DNA from: Actinomucor elegans
Taxonomy: Eukaryota; Mucoromycota; Mucoromycetes; Mucorales; Mucoraceae
Assembly: GCA_026027325.1 (NCBI GenBank)
Contig: JAMSLZ010000004.1
Coordinates: forward strand, 2,108,001-2,172,000
Length of the DNA: 64,000 bases
Direction of reading: 5' to 3'
The notes under the pieces were generated by a model. It made no database searches, was not told the DNA's origin, and saw nothing but the letters and a program-made list of their open reading frames with translations. Numbering within the stretch: position 1 is the stretch's first letter; the number at the start of each line of letters is the position of its first letter. Shown one piece after another: positions 29,165 to 39,435 of the stretch. The translations under genes and the position numbers were made by a program.

Positions 29165-30109
29165 ATGTCCAATGTTCAACATGCCTCTGAGCCATCTGGC
29201 CTAATTGACCAAATGCAATTGCAGCAAATGGTCTTTTCTGTCGTTCAACAAGTGCAACAACACCAAACTGTTTTTCAAGAGCTTCAAGCTTTGAAAGACA
29301 CAATTCAAACCCTACAGTCAGAAAAACAAGCCCTTGCTGATGAAAACCAGCAATTACGTACCGAGATCTCAAAGCTAATGTCCAAAATCTCAAATCCCAT
29401 TGCCAATGTTGATCAGCCATTGGTTAATTCTCAAGTCTCCCCTGAAGTGAAAGTGGCTAAACCCACATTTGCTTCTGTTGCCGCTGCTCCTACTCGCCAA
29501 AAGAGTAAGAATTCTGGTTCTGTTTCGCTGAAGAAACGCATTGCTGCAGCCCGTGTGTTCAAGACCGCAGAAGCCCAGGGCCCACAAGGTTTTACCTACG
29601 TGTATCTTGGTCGCTCTCGCAAGTTTGACCGTTTGGAAGTCCGGTCGCGTCTCCGTCGTGCTGGTGTTGACACTGGCCGTGTGATTGATGTCTGTTTCCC
29701 TGCCTCTGGTGTCATTGGTATCTTGTTACATACTCAGTATGTAGACAGGTTCACTGAGCTTATGACTATTGCCGAAGCCGAATTTATCAAGGATTTTGAT
29801 CCATTGGACCCTGCCCATTTAGCTGATCCTCGCTATGACTCTCTTTCACTGGATGCTAGGGCTAATGAAATGGCCAAAATCGTTCACTCTCGATGCATCA
29901 ATACATTGTCCTTTGTACGTCCCTTGCTCGTCTCCTCTGTTGGTCGCTCCTTTGTTGAGAAAGGATGGATGGATGATGAAACTCTTGACCATGTCATGGT
30001 GGATGCTCGTCGCCGGCTTGCTGAACAAGATCCTAAGAAGGCTGCTTTTGCCTTCCGTCGCTCTGGTAAAGACATCTCTGGTGATAGCGATACTGAAATG
30101 TCACAATAA
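29165..30109 (+). CDS. LINE-2 ORF1, coiled-coil nucleic-acid-binding protein, 314 aa
   Basis: MSNVQHASEPSGLIDQMQLQ, then a Gln/Leu heptad-rich coiled coil (about 18-75, FQELQALKDTIQTLQSEKQA). A basic linker (LKKRIAAARVFK) follows, then a conserved folded part (YVYLGRSRKFDRLEVRSRL, VIDVCFPASGVIGILLHTQY). No zinc knuckle, unlike the L1-type family. Likely trimerises and coats the LINE RNA, as known for coiled-coil ORF1 proteins. The stop overlaps the ORF2 start as TAATG. Confidence 0.85.
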   Translation: MSNVQHASEPSGLIDQMQLQQMVFSVVQQVQQHQTVFQELQALKDTIQTLQSEKQALADENQQLRTEISKLMSKISNPIANVDQPLVNSQVSPEVKVAKPTFASVAAAPTRQKSKNSGSVSLKKRIAAARVFKTAEAQGPQGFTYVYLGRSRKFDRLEVRSRLRRAGVDTGRVIDVCFPASGVIGILLHTQYVDRFTELMTIAEAEFIKDFDPLDPAHLADPRYDSLSLDARANEMAKIVHSRCINTLSFVRPLLVSSVGRSFVEKGWMDDETLDHVMVDARRRLAEQDPKKAAFAFRRSGKDISGDSDTEMSQ

Positions 30110-33100
30110 TGACATCTTCAGTCCCTCCTTTCATTTCTGCTACTCCTGTCACTCCTTTGAACAATCCTGTCCGCTCCTTTTCTCTTGCATTGTGGAATGC
30201 CAATGGCCTTCGGGTCACTACTATCCATGATGTACTCTCTCATGCTCTCTCTTGTGATATCCTCTTGATTACTGAAACTTGGCTTACCTCTGGGTTGATC
30301 CCTACCGATTGGTCTCAATATCATCTGTACGGTCAAACTGTCACTAATGCCAATGGACGTGGCTCAGGTGGTGTCACTGCTCTCATCTCTCCTCACTGTC
30401 CTTTTACTGTCTCTCAACTTCCGTCTTACAATGCATATACTCTGTCGATCAAGGTTGACAAAGTCAATGTGCATTGTGTCTACTTTCCACCCAGTCTCTC
30501 TCGTGATCTGGTGCTCTCTTCTCTGAATTCACTGCCTCTTCATTCTGATACTATTATCTGCGGTGACTTCAATGCACGCCTTGGTGATGTTACTGGTGAT
30601 TCTGCAACAAATCCTCGTGGTCTAGCTCTGCTTCCTTGGATTGAAGAACGCAATCTGTCAGTGTTGAATGCTTCCTTGGCGTATGGTATTGATACATACT
30701 GTACCTTCAGAAATGGTGCTGTGGCGAGCAGTATCATTGACTTGTTCTTGACCAACATTGGTGGTTCTGGTATGGTGTCTCCTTCTCTTTCTGTTGCTTC
30801 TGATCTCTCTTTGGGCTCTGATCATCGTTTGCTTCAGTTGGGGTTCGAGTACATTGCTGTTTCTGGTGGCTCTTCTGGTGTAGGTGACTCTTCGGTGCTG
30901 GCTCCTCGTAGGACATGGAACCTCAGTCGGCTGGCTGAGTCTGAGCCTTTGGCTCTGTTCCATTCTCGGTTTCGGTGTCTGGTTGCTCCTTTGAAGGATA
31001 CTCTTGCTGGTCTGGTTGGTTCTCCTCCGGATGCTCGTCCATCTATTGATTCACTCAATACATCTCTGAATGAGTGTCTCTATCAGGCGATGGATGAATC
31101 CATTGGGTCTAAGGCTCCTCGTCCTGGTCATTGGAAGAAGTACTGGACTACTGATCTAGAAGCTGCTGCCCAAAAACGCGATCGTTTGTATTGTCGTTGG
31201 CGATACTCTATTGGTGTTGACAAGGCCTACTGGTGGAATGTGTATTTGCAAGCCCACAAGTCGTTTCGTCGTGCTGTTGCTGCTGCCAAAAGGTTATCCT
31301 GGAAAAACTTTTGTGCTTCTCTGGAAAAGGATTTCGCCAAAGCTACTGCAACCATGGCTCGTCTCAAGCGTCGCAAAGAATCTACTGCTACCTATAGCCA
31401 CCCAGATGGTCCCCAAGCCTCTGTGGATACAATGGCTAGCCACTTGGCTTCCGTATATGATGGTTCTCTGTTGGCTGCTGCTTCTCGACCTTCTTTTGAT
31501 TCTGACTTTGCTCTTGAAACACCATATATGGTTGATGATGAGGTTGCTGATAGCTTGTTCTCCGTGGAGGAATTGGTCTTTTATATCAAGAAGCTTCCAA
31601 ATCGCAAAGCTCCTGGTCCAGACCATCTCAAGGCTGAAATGCTCAAAGCTGTTGCTGAACTTCTGGCTCCTGTACTCTCTCTGCTGTTTCTGGTATGCTT
31701 CCAATGGAGTTATACACCGTTGATCTGGCGTCAGGCTCAAGTGTTTCCGATCTTCAAGAAAGGTGATGCAGATGATCCAGCGAACTATAGACCCATCTCC
31801 CTGACCTCTGTTATGCGAAAACTCTTTGAGATATCGTTATCTTCATGTCTGTATGAGCACTCTCCGGCTTTGGATCTTGCACAAGGTGGTTTCCGTCCTC
31901 AGCGTAGTCCTCTGGATCAAGCCCTCTGCTTGCATGACTTGATGCATGATTACTTCTTGGCTCACCATCACTATCCTGTGGTGGCTTTCTTGGATATCAA
32001 AGCTGCATATGATACTGTGGATCGACGCGTTATTTGGGATGCTCTTGCCAACTCTTCTCTGCCTCGTGCTGTTCTTGGTTTGCTAGTCAACTTGTTCGAT
32101 GATGTCTCTATTTCAGTATTGATCAACAACCATTCCTCGGCTGCATTTGCGCCTGCTACTGGGGTTCTCCAAGGCTCGGTGTTAAGTCCACACCTGTACT
32201 CCTTGTACATTAACTCTCTGCCTGGTCTACTGCGCTCAACTGCTTCTTCCACTGCAAGTAAAGTGTCTCCACCTGGTACTATAAGTTCTGTTCCTGTCAA
32301 CTGCCTCTTGTTTGCTGATGATGTGGCAATCTTTGGCTCGAAACATGAGGTGCAAGGAATGCTTGATTTGGCTGCTGATCATTCAAAGTCTCTTGGTTAC
32401 CGCTGGAATCCTACCAAGTGTGCTGTTCTAAACGCTCCTTCCGTGACATCTTCCACTTCAACAAATTTTAGATTGACTCTTTACGGGGTTGCTCTACCAT
32501 CTGTTGATGAGTTCACTTATCTTGGCATGCCCTTCAACAAGAAAGGTCTCTTTGGTCCCGGTATTCTGGCAAAACGATCTGGTGGTGCTATCAAGACCAT
32601 GGCTCTCTTGAACTCTGTCGGTGTGAACCGGAATGGCTTTTCTCTGTTGCTCTGTGCTCGGTTGTATACTGCCTTTATTCGACCCAAGTTCGAATATGGG
32701 CTTGCCATCTCTCGACTGTCCGCTACTGACTTTACTGCCCTGGATCAGCTCCAGAATCGTCTTGTTGGTATGTTCGTTGGCTCTCGCTGGTTCAATGTTG
32801 CAAAGCATCTGACTTGTATCCCTTCGATGAAGCACCGCTACAATGTTCTTGTGACCAAGTATGCTTTGCGCTCTCAGTGGCTTCCTGATGACTGCCTGGT
32901 GTCCATGCTGAATTCAGGTGATTCTGGTATCCCATATACTCGGCTGGAAAAGCTTCTAAAATGCAATCCCATGTACCTCGCACTCCCTAACCCGGTTCCA
33001 ACAGTCTCGCGTCTCCGCTCTTGGTTTTCACAATACTGGCAAAACTTGTTTGATGACCAAATGGCTGCTGCTGCTACATCTGGTAGATCTGTTCTCTTGC

Positions 33101-33507
33101 GTGCTTGTCGACCATGTACTTCTCGGCCTGATCCAATCTTGTATCTCCCAATGTCTCGCACTGCACGTAGTCGGTTGGTTCGATGGCGTCTTGGTAGGTT
33201 CACCAACCGTGATGAACTGTGTCCCTGTTTCTCTGGCTCCCGGCTCTCTCGAGACCACTTTGTCTTTGACTGCCGTGGTATTGATCCAAGCTTGTTTTCT
33301 CAACTGCCTGATACTCCTCCGGATGTCAATGCCATTGATCATGCTCTCAATTGCTTGCCTACTAAAGCCTCGGCTGGTGCACCTCCCTTCTGGCCTGCTC
33401 TTCTTGAACTGCTCTATGTGATTGACACGCTGTGTCATCCTCTTGCCACACTTGTTCATGATCCAGATCCAGGTGATGCTTGGTTTGCTGCTACTCCTGC
33501 CATATAA
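30109..33507 (+). CDS. LINE-2 ORF2: endonuclease plus reverse transcriptase, 1132 aa, intact
   Basis: N-terminal endonuclease: LALWNANGLRV, ITETWLTSG (catalytic E), IICGDFNARLGDV, IIDLFLTN and LGSDHRLLQLG (D-H). The RT has PNRKAPGPDHLKAEML, FPIFKKGDADDPANYRPISL, FLDIKAAYDTVDRRV (A), GVLQGSVLSPHLYSLYIN (B), NCLLFADDVAIFGSKHE (C) and YLGMPFNKKG. The C-terminal finger is CPCFSGSRLSRDHFVFDC, followed by LLYVIDTLCHPLA. No RNase H domain was recognised. All catalytic residues are present, so this is the best candidate for an active LINE in the window. Confidence 0.92.
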   Translation: MTSSVPPFISATPVTPLNNPVRSFSLALWNANGLRVTTIHDVLSHALSCDILLITETWLTSGLIPTDWSQYHLYGQTVTNANGRGSGGVTALISPHCPFTVSQLPSYNAYTLSIKVDKVNVHCVYFPPSLSRDLVLSSLNSLPLHSDTIICGDFNARLGDVTGDSATNPRGLALLPWIEERNLSVLNASLAYGIDTYCTFRNGAVASSIIDLFLTNIGGSGMVSPSLSVASDLSLGSDHRLLQLGFEYIAVSGGSSGVGDSSVLAPRRTWNLSRLAESEPLALFHSRFRCLVAPLKDTLAGLVGSPPDARPSIDSLNTSLNECLYQAMDESIGSKAPRPGHWKKYWTTDLEAAAQKRDRLYCRWRYSIGVDKAYWWNVYLQAHKSFRRAVAAAKRLSWKNFCASLEKDFAKATATMARLKRRKESTATYSHPDGPQASVDTMASHLASVYDGSLLAAASRPSFDSDFALETPYMVDDEVADSLFSVEELVFYIKKLPNRKAPGPDHLKAEMLKAVAELLAPVLSLLFLVCFQWSYTPLIWRQAQVFPIFKKGDADDPANYRPISLTSVMRKLFEISLSSCLYEHSPALDLAQGGFRPQRSPLDQALCLHDLMHDYFLAHHHYPVVAFLDIKAAYDTVDRRVIWDALANSSLPRAVLGLLVNLFDDVSISVLINNHSSAAFAPATGVLQGSVLSPHLYSLYINSLPGLLRSTASSTASKVSPPGTISSVPVNCLLFADDVAIFGSKHEVQGMLDLAADHSKSLGYRWNPTKCAVLNAPSVTSSTSTNFRLTLYGVALPSVDEFTYLGMPFNKKGLFGPGILAKRSGGAIKTMALLNSVGVNRNGFSLLLCARLYTAFIRPKFEYGLAISRLSATDFTALDQLQNRLVGMFVGSRWFNVAKHLTCIPSMKHRYNVLVTKYALRSQWLPDDCLVSMLNSGDSGIPYTRLEKLLKCNPMYLALPNPVPTVSRLRSWFSQYWQNLFDDQMAAAATSGRSVLLRACRPCTSRPDPILYLPMSRTARSRLVRWRLGRFTNRDELCPCFSGSRLSRDHFVFDCRGIDPSLFSQLPDTPPDVNAIDHALNCLPTKASAGAPPFWPALLELLYVIDTLCHPLATLVHDPDPGDAWFAATPAI

Positions 33508-33835
33508 ACCCCTTCTTGGTTTATTTGAGCCTCTCTTTTGCTCTGTTCTATTGATGAACCAGCCTGTTTGTCTTTCAACTGCGCAGCCACGGTGGTAAGT
33601 GATTATCAAAGTTCCCAGCTGTTGGCTTGCCTTTTGGATCACTCAGAGCTGCAATAGTCTACTGGTTCTCTAACTTGTCTTCAACCTTTTTCTCCCTTGT
33701 GGGTCTCAGGGTTTTTTATACTTTTTTCTATGTTTACTTTAAACACTTTTCATATAGTTAGGCTAGTTGCTCTATAGAGTTTGCCCATATAACTACTTAT
33801 TAATAAAATATAATCTTTAAACTGAGCTACATCCC
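33508..33835 (+). other. LINE-2 copy 2 3'UTR
   Basis: Nearly the same as 22801-23129. Contains AATAAAATATAATC close to the end and stops at CTACATCCCC, where copy 3 begins. No tail. Confidence 0.75.
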
Positions 33836-33846
33836 CGTACTGAAGT

Positions 33847-34256
33847 TGTCAGTCTTGCAGATGGCAAAGATGTTTACTTTTTAATAATAGAAAATCACGT
33901 GTTTTGAAATCACGCAGCCAATAGAATAATTGAATGTAACTTGAGGTAAGTACAGGACTTGGAAATATTTTATAAGATAAGAGATAATGTTTATTTTGAT
34001 GTGTTCTAAAGGCTATTTATACTATTTTGAATGTTATATGTTTGTTATAAATCATATGTTAAATTATACAATATATGACGATAAAAATGCTTAATAATAT
34101 ATATATCATTGTGAATAGCGTGATAAACTTTATATGTCTTTTCGTCTCCTGACATTTTGTAAAATCGGTTTGAAATGCCTTTTCCTCTTTTGTGCCTTTT
34201 GGAGTCGTACTTCTAAATGCAGCGGAACGTCTTGCATTAATTCGTCTGGCGCGACA
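33847..34256 (-). repeat. Solo LTR of a Ty3-type family
   Basis: 410 bp, TGTCAGTCTTGCAG...GGCGCGACA, bounded by a 4-bp duplication AAGT (33843-33846 and 34257-34260). Start (TGTCAG), end (CGACA) and duplication length match the LTRs of the complete Ty3 element, but the inside differs, so it is a related family. No ORF. Excision joins LINE-2 ORF1 as CTGAAGTCCGC. Confidence 0.75.
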
Positions 34257-34744
34257 AAGTCCGCTCTCGGTTACGTCGCGCTGGTGTTGACACTGGTCGT
34301 GTGTTAGATGTCTGTTTCCCTGCCACTGGTGTCCTTGGTGTCCTGATACATACGCAGTATGTTGAAAAGTTTACCGAGCTTATGACTACGGCTGAAGCTG
34401 AGTTCATTAAGGATTTTGATCCTTTAAACCCAGCCCATCTTGCTGACCCCAAGTATGCTTCTCTCTCAGCCAATGCTCGTGAAAACGAGATGGCTAACCT
34501 CGTTCACTCTCGCTGTATCAGCACTCTGGCGTTCATTCGACCAGTGATGGTCCCTTCTGTTGGTCGCTCCTTTGTGGAACTTGGATGGATTGATGATGGT
34601 GATCTTGATCAAGCCATTAAGGAAGCTCGCTCTCGTCTTGCCGAAAAGGATCCCAAGAAGGCTGCTTTTGCATTCCGTAGTTCTGGTGCTTTACCTTCTG
34701 GTGAAGACGTTACAGGTGATAGCGATACTGAAATGTCACAATAA
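34257..34744 (+). pseudogene. LINE-2 copy 3 ORF1, C-terminal half
   Basis: Frame RLRRAGVDTGRVLDVCFPAT to ...GDSDTEMSQ, matching copy 2 from about residue 158. The N-terminal coiled coil is missing. The stop again overlaps the ORF2 start (TAATG at 34742-34746). Confidence 0.85.
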
Positions 34745-35357
34745 TGACATCTTCAGTCCCTCCTTTCACTCCTTCTGATACCCCCGTCCGCTCCTTTTCT
34801 CTTGCATTGTGGAATGCCAATGGCCTTCGGGTCACTACCATCCATGATGTACTTTCTCATGCTCTCTCTTGTGATATCCTCTTGATTACTGAAACTTGGC
34901 TTACCTCTGGGTTGATCCCTACCGATTGGTCTCAATATCATCTGTACGGTCAAATTGTCACTAATGCCAATGGACGTGGCTCAGGTGGTGTCACTGCTCT
35001 CATTTCTCCTCACTGTCCTTTTACTGTCTCTCAACTTCCGTCTTACAATGCATATACTCTGTCGATCAAGGTTGACAAAGTCAATGTGCATTGTGTCTAC
35101 TTTCCACCCAGCCTCTCTCGTGATCTGGTGCTCTCTTCTCTCAACTCACTGCCTCTGCACTCTGATAGTATTATCTGCGGTGATTTCAATGCACGCCTTG
35201 GTGATGTTACTGGTGATTCTGCAACAAATCCTCGTGGTCAAGCTCTACTTCCTTGGATTGAAGAACGCAATCTGTCAGTGTTGAATGCTTCCTTGGCGTA
35301 TGGTATTGATACATACTGTACCTTCAGAAATGGTGCTGTGGCGAGCAGTATCATTGA
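34744..35357 (+). pseudogene. LINE-2 copy 3 ORF2, endonuclease part
   Basis: MTSSVPPFTPSDTPVRSFSL through LLITETWLTSG and IICGDFNARLGDV to AVASSII, where a 398-bp insert interrupts it. The continuation is at 35756. Confidence 0.85.
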
Positions 35358-35755
35358 GCTACATTACATACCATTAATAATTAATATATATATTATAATT
35401 ATTTTCATATTATTAAATTAAAATTATATAGCTTTCTTTATTTATCAAGTTGTAAGTTGCTAAAAAACTTACGGCGTGCTTTTTAATCAATTTTAAAAGA
35501 AAAAAATTGTCGCACAACAGGGTTTCGATCTGGTGTGAAATATTATGAAAAAAAAAAGTTTAATTGTATTGAAAAGTAATATAAAAGTTTAATCTTTATA
35601 AGTTTTGCATAATTATTGCAATTTCTTATTTTTACGTTAATTACCAAACTTTCAAAAATTACAATAAAAAAGTGTTAAACAAAAAAAAATATAATTACAA
35701 AAAACACTATTTAATTTAAAAACTAATTTTTATTTTTTTTTATTTTTAACGTTGC
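35358..35755. mobile_element. 398-bp AT-rich non-coding insert
   Basis: Flanked by a 7-bp duplication TCATTGA (35351-35357 and 35756-35762). Removing it restores LINE-2 ORF2 (SIIDLFLTN). Ends are weakly inverted, GCTACATTA and GCAACGTTA on the opposite strand. Contains GGGTTTCGATCTGG (about 35520), which resembles a Pol III B box. A MITE or SINE-like element; class unknown. Confidence 0.6.
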
Positions 35756-37799
35756 TCATTGACTTGTTCTTGACCAACATTGGTGGTTCTGGTATGGTGT
35801 CTCCTTCTCTTTCTGTTGCTTCTGATCTGTCTTTGGGCTCTGATCATCGGCTGCTTCAGTTGGGGTTCAAGTACATTGCTGATTCTGGTGGCTCTTCTGG
35901 GGTAGGTGACTCTTCGGTGCTGGCTCCTCGTAGGACATGGAACCTCAGTCGGCTGGCTGAGTCTGAGCCTTTGGCTCTGTTCCATACTCGGTTTCGGTGT
36001 CTGGTTGCTCCTTTGAAGGATACTCTTGCTGGTCTGGTCGGTTCTCCTCCGGATGCTCGTCCATCTATAGATTCACTCAATGCATCTCTGAATGAGTGTC
36101 TCTACCAGGCGATGGATGAATCCATTGGGTCTAAGGCTCCCCGTCCTGGTCATTGGAAGAAGTACTGGACTGCTGATCTGGAAGCTGCTGCTCGAGAACG
36201 TGATCGCCTCTATTGCCGTTGGCGTCATTCATTTGGTGTTGACAAGGCTTATTACTGGCATCTTCATCTGCAAGCTCACAAGTCGTTTCGTCGTGCTGTT
36301 GCTGCTGCAAAAAGACTCTCCTGGAAGAACTTTTGCATGTCACTCCAAAAGGACTTTGCCAAGGCCACTGCTACCATGTCTAGACTGAAACGCCGGAAAG
36401 AAACCTCTGCTACGTATGCTCATCCTGATGGCCCTCAAGCATCAGTCGATTCTATGGCTACACACCTGGCTACAATGTATGATGGTTCTCTTTTGTCGAC
36501 TGCTTCTCGTCCCCTGGCTGCTCCTGACTTTGGTTTAGAAGTGCCTTTCCTGGTGTCTGATGAAGAAGTGTCTTGGATTTTCTCGGTGGAAACCTTGGTT
36601 GAGCATATCAAACAGTTGCCGAACCGCAAAGCTCCTGGTCCTGATCATCTAAAAGCTGAAATGCTCAAGGCTGCTGGTGATTTACTTGCTCCTGTTCTCT
36701 CTTTGCTATTCCAGATTTGTTACCAATGGTGCTATACACCGGTTCTATGGCGTCAAGCCCAGGTCTTTCCTATCTTCAAGAAAGGTGATGCTTCTGATCC
36801 TGCCAACTACAGGCCAATTTCTTTGACTTCGGTGATGCGTAAGTTGTTTGAGATTACCATTGCACAAAGCGTCTATGACCATTCGCCTTCTCTAGATCTC
36901 GCACAAGGTGGCTTCCGTCCCATGCGTAGTCCCCTCGATCAAGCCCTCTGTCTGCAACTGCTGTGGTGTCTCACTCCTGGATCTACTGAGGCTGTGGTCA
37001 TTAACTGTCTTCTGTTTGCCGACGATGTGGCGATCTTTGGTTCCAAACATGAGGTGCAAAATATGTTGAATCTAGCTGCTGACCATTCAAGAGTACTGGG
37101 CTATCGTTGGAATCCAACCAAGTGTGCTGTCCTGAACGCTCCTTCTGTGACCTCCTCTACGTCTACCAACTTTAGACTGAGTCTCTATGATGTTCCTCTG
37201 CCTGCAGTGAATGAGTTCACGTATCTTGGTATGCCATTCAACAAAAAAGGTCTTGATGGTCCGGGTATCTTGGCTAAACGGTCTGGTGGTGCTGTCAAAA
37301 CCATGGCTCTACTGAATTCGGTTGGTGTCAACCGCAATGGCTTCTCTCTCTTGCTCTGTTCTCGGTTATATACTACCTTCATTCGGCCCAAGTTTGAGTA
37401 CGGTCTTGCTATATCTAGGCTCTCTGCTGCTGACTTTACTGCTTTGGATAACCTTCAGAACCGGTTAGTTGGTATGTTTGTTGGCTCCCGATGGTTCAAT
37501 GTCACGAAGCACATCACTTGTATCCCTTCCATGAAGCATCGGTACAATGTCCTGGTTACCAAGTATGCCCTACGATCGCAATGGCTTCCTGATGATTGCT
37601 TGATATCATTGCTGAACTCTTCTCGAGACAATTCTCCTTCTGGTCTTGGCTACACTCGATTGAACAAGCTTCTATACCTCAATCCTATGTATATGGCATT
37701 GCCCAATCCTGTACCTACAGCCTCTCGTCTCAAGTCCTGGTTCTCTGGCTACTGGCAAGATCTCTTTGACAAGCAAATGGCTGCTGCTGCTCACACTGG
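35756..37799 (+). pseudogene. LINE-2 copy 3 ORF2, middle part with deleted RT core
   Basis: Continues from IDLFLTNIGGSG to AAAAHTG. Compared with copy 1, about 319 nt are missing at 36955 (DQALCLQLLWCLTPG), which removes RT motifs A and B (FLDIKAAYD, GVLQGSVLSP). Motif C (LFADDVAIF) is kept. An extra base downstream restores the frame. Reverse transcriptase would be inactive. Confidence 0.85.
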
Positions 37800-37801
37800 T
37801 A

Positions 37802-39433
37802 CAGTGACTTACAATACTGTCCGCATGTTTTGCAATTTTAACTTCACATTATCATTCCTCACTCGATAATGGCTGCAAAAATGTAAAAATAATATTATTT
37901 GAAAGCCCAATAAAATCACTACAATAGGTTGAAATCTCAGATCATATGACTTTCCTAATATAGAGTATTAATCGTTTAAAAAAAGGAACATCATGCGGAC
38001 AGTATTGTGAGCAGGGGTTCACAAAATTTGTTTATTGATAAATCTGCTTTAATAATCGGTCCAGCGGCCTTTCGCTTTGATGACAGCTTCACAGCGTAAA
38101 GGCATACTATCAATAACATTCAAACATTCTTCTTTGGTAATTTTGTGGTACCATACGTCTGTAACACGTTCAAAAAGCTCTTGCATGCCAGAAGGCGGAG
38201 TATCATAGTCATTTAGTCGTCTTTTGACTAAGGCCCACATATGCTCGATTGGATTAAGATCAGGAGATTGAGATGGCCAGTCCATTACTACGTATTTTTG
38301 TTTTTTGAGGTAGTCTTTGACCGTACCAGAAGTATGTTTAGGGTCGTTATCCTGTTGAAAGATGATCTGATTGGTTCTTAATCCTGTTTCTTGGCAGACC
38401 AACTTTACCGTTTTCCTCAGTTCGTCACGCAGAATCGTCCCATAAAGCTCCTTGTCCATTATGGAATCGATCTTACACATCCATCCAACTCCAATGCAAG
38501 ATATGCAACTCCAAATCATGATGCTTCCTCCACCATGCTTTTTTGTTTGCTTTATGTGGCGGTCTTGTAGTGGCTCATTGTCTCGAATCCAAGCCCAAGT
38601 ACGACCATCAGAGCAGAAGCGGTTTATCTTAGTCTCATCAGACCAAATAACCCTTCTCCAATCGGCTATCGTATAGTCCTCATACTTTTTTGCCCAAGCT
38701 AATCGCTCACGTATGTTTTTGGCATTGAGGTTTGGCTTCGTTTCCTTTTCCATGGATCCTAAGCCTTCGGCCTTGAGTGCCCTACGCACGGTCTGCGGTG
38801 AAACAGATAAACCAAAGTCAAATGACAATTGTTTTTGAATACTTATTACGTTTCCCTGGCCTCCTCTTGTAATCTGTCGCACGCAATATCTTTTATCCGC
38901 TTCTTTAAGCTTTAAAGGTTTACCTCCTTTTGGCTTCTTTCGATTAGGTAAGTGTTCCGCGGCGACTTTATTGACTGTCGTGCGCCCAACATTGGTGCGA
39001 TAGGCAACCTGGCGAATGGAATAGCTTGCTTGGAGGCCACCAATGATATTTTGTCGTGTGGCTTCAGATATGGGTCTCATCACTTATGAAATAAATTAAG
39101 AATGTATAATAAGATTGTGATTTAATGAATTAATGAGAGTATGCGCGATGAAAGATAACTTTGTTTTTGAGTCAATTTCCATCATGTTCAACTTATGGGT
39201 TGAATTTCGCATCTAAAAATTGACTCACAATACTGTCCGCATGATGTTCCTTTTTTTAAACGATTAATACTCTATATTAGGAAAGTCATATGATCTGAGG
39301 TTTCAATTAATTGTAATGATTTTGTTGGGCTTTCAAATGATATTATTTTTACATTTTTGCAGCCATTATCGAGCGAGTAATGATAATGTGAAGCTAAAAT
39401 TGCAAAACATGCGGACAGTATTGTAAGTCACTG
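37802..39433 (-). mobile_element. Tc1/mariner element, copy 1, apparently complete
   Basis: 1632 bp starting CAGTGACTTACAATACTGTC and ending with its inverse, flanked by TA (37800-37801 and 39434-39435). Excision restores LINE-2 sequence GGTAAATCGG. Each arm is about 210 bp. Within each arm the motif ACAATACTGTCCGCATG occurs twice, at the outer end and inverted at the inner end (37992-38010 and 39223-39243). Confidence 0.92.
38049..39083 (-). CDS. DD34E Tc1/mariner transposase, 344 aa
   Basis: Two helix-turn-helix regions at the N-terminus (YSIRQVAYRTNVGRTTVNKV and FGLSVSPQTVRRALKAEGLG). The catalytic core follows: D149 in VIWSDETKIN, D245 in IIFQQDNDPKHTS and E280 in SQSPDLNPIEHMW, with exactly 34 residues between the last two. 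GGGSIMIWSC is the usual glycine box. The ORF is unbroken, so the element may be active. Cuts and pastes the flanking inverted repeats at TA sites. Confidence 0.93.
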   Translation of the reverse strand: MMRPISEATRQNIIGGLQASYSIRQVAYRTNVGRTTVNKVAAEHLPNRKKPKGGKPLKLKEADKRYCVRQITRGGQGNVISIQKQLSFDFGLSVSPQTVRRALKAEGLGSMEKETKPNLNAKNIRERLAWAKKYEDYTIADWRRVIWSDETKINRFCSDGRTWAWIRDNEPLQDRHIKQTKKHGGGSIMIWSCISCIGVGWMCKIDSIMDKELYGTILRDELRKTVKLVCQETGLRTNQIIFQQDNDPKHTSGTVKDYLKKQKYVVMDWPSQSPDLNPIEHMWALVKRRLNDYDTPPSGMQELFERVTDVWYHKITKEECLNVIDSMPLRCEAVIKAKGRWTDY

Positions 39434-39435
39434 TA

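Larger units (their letters stand above)
23130..33835 (+). mobile_element. LINE-2 copy 2, complete and coding, with the Ty3 element near its 5' end
   Basis: Starts about 23130 (CTCTTCTTT), resumes after the Ty3 element at 28983 (CTTTCGCTTTTG). It has a 5'UTR to 29164, ORF1 29165-30109, ORF2 30109-33507 and a 3'UTR ending GCTACATCCCC at about 33834. Both ORFs are open. It directly follows copy 1 and directly precedes copy 3 in the same orientation, with no poly(A) tail between. Confidence 0.85.

Noticed and set aside
35400..35760. tRNA or SINE gene within the 398-bp insert
   Set aside because: Only a B-box-like string was found. No A box at correct spacing and no cloverleaf by eye.
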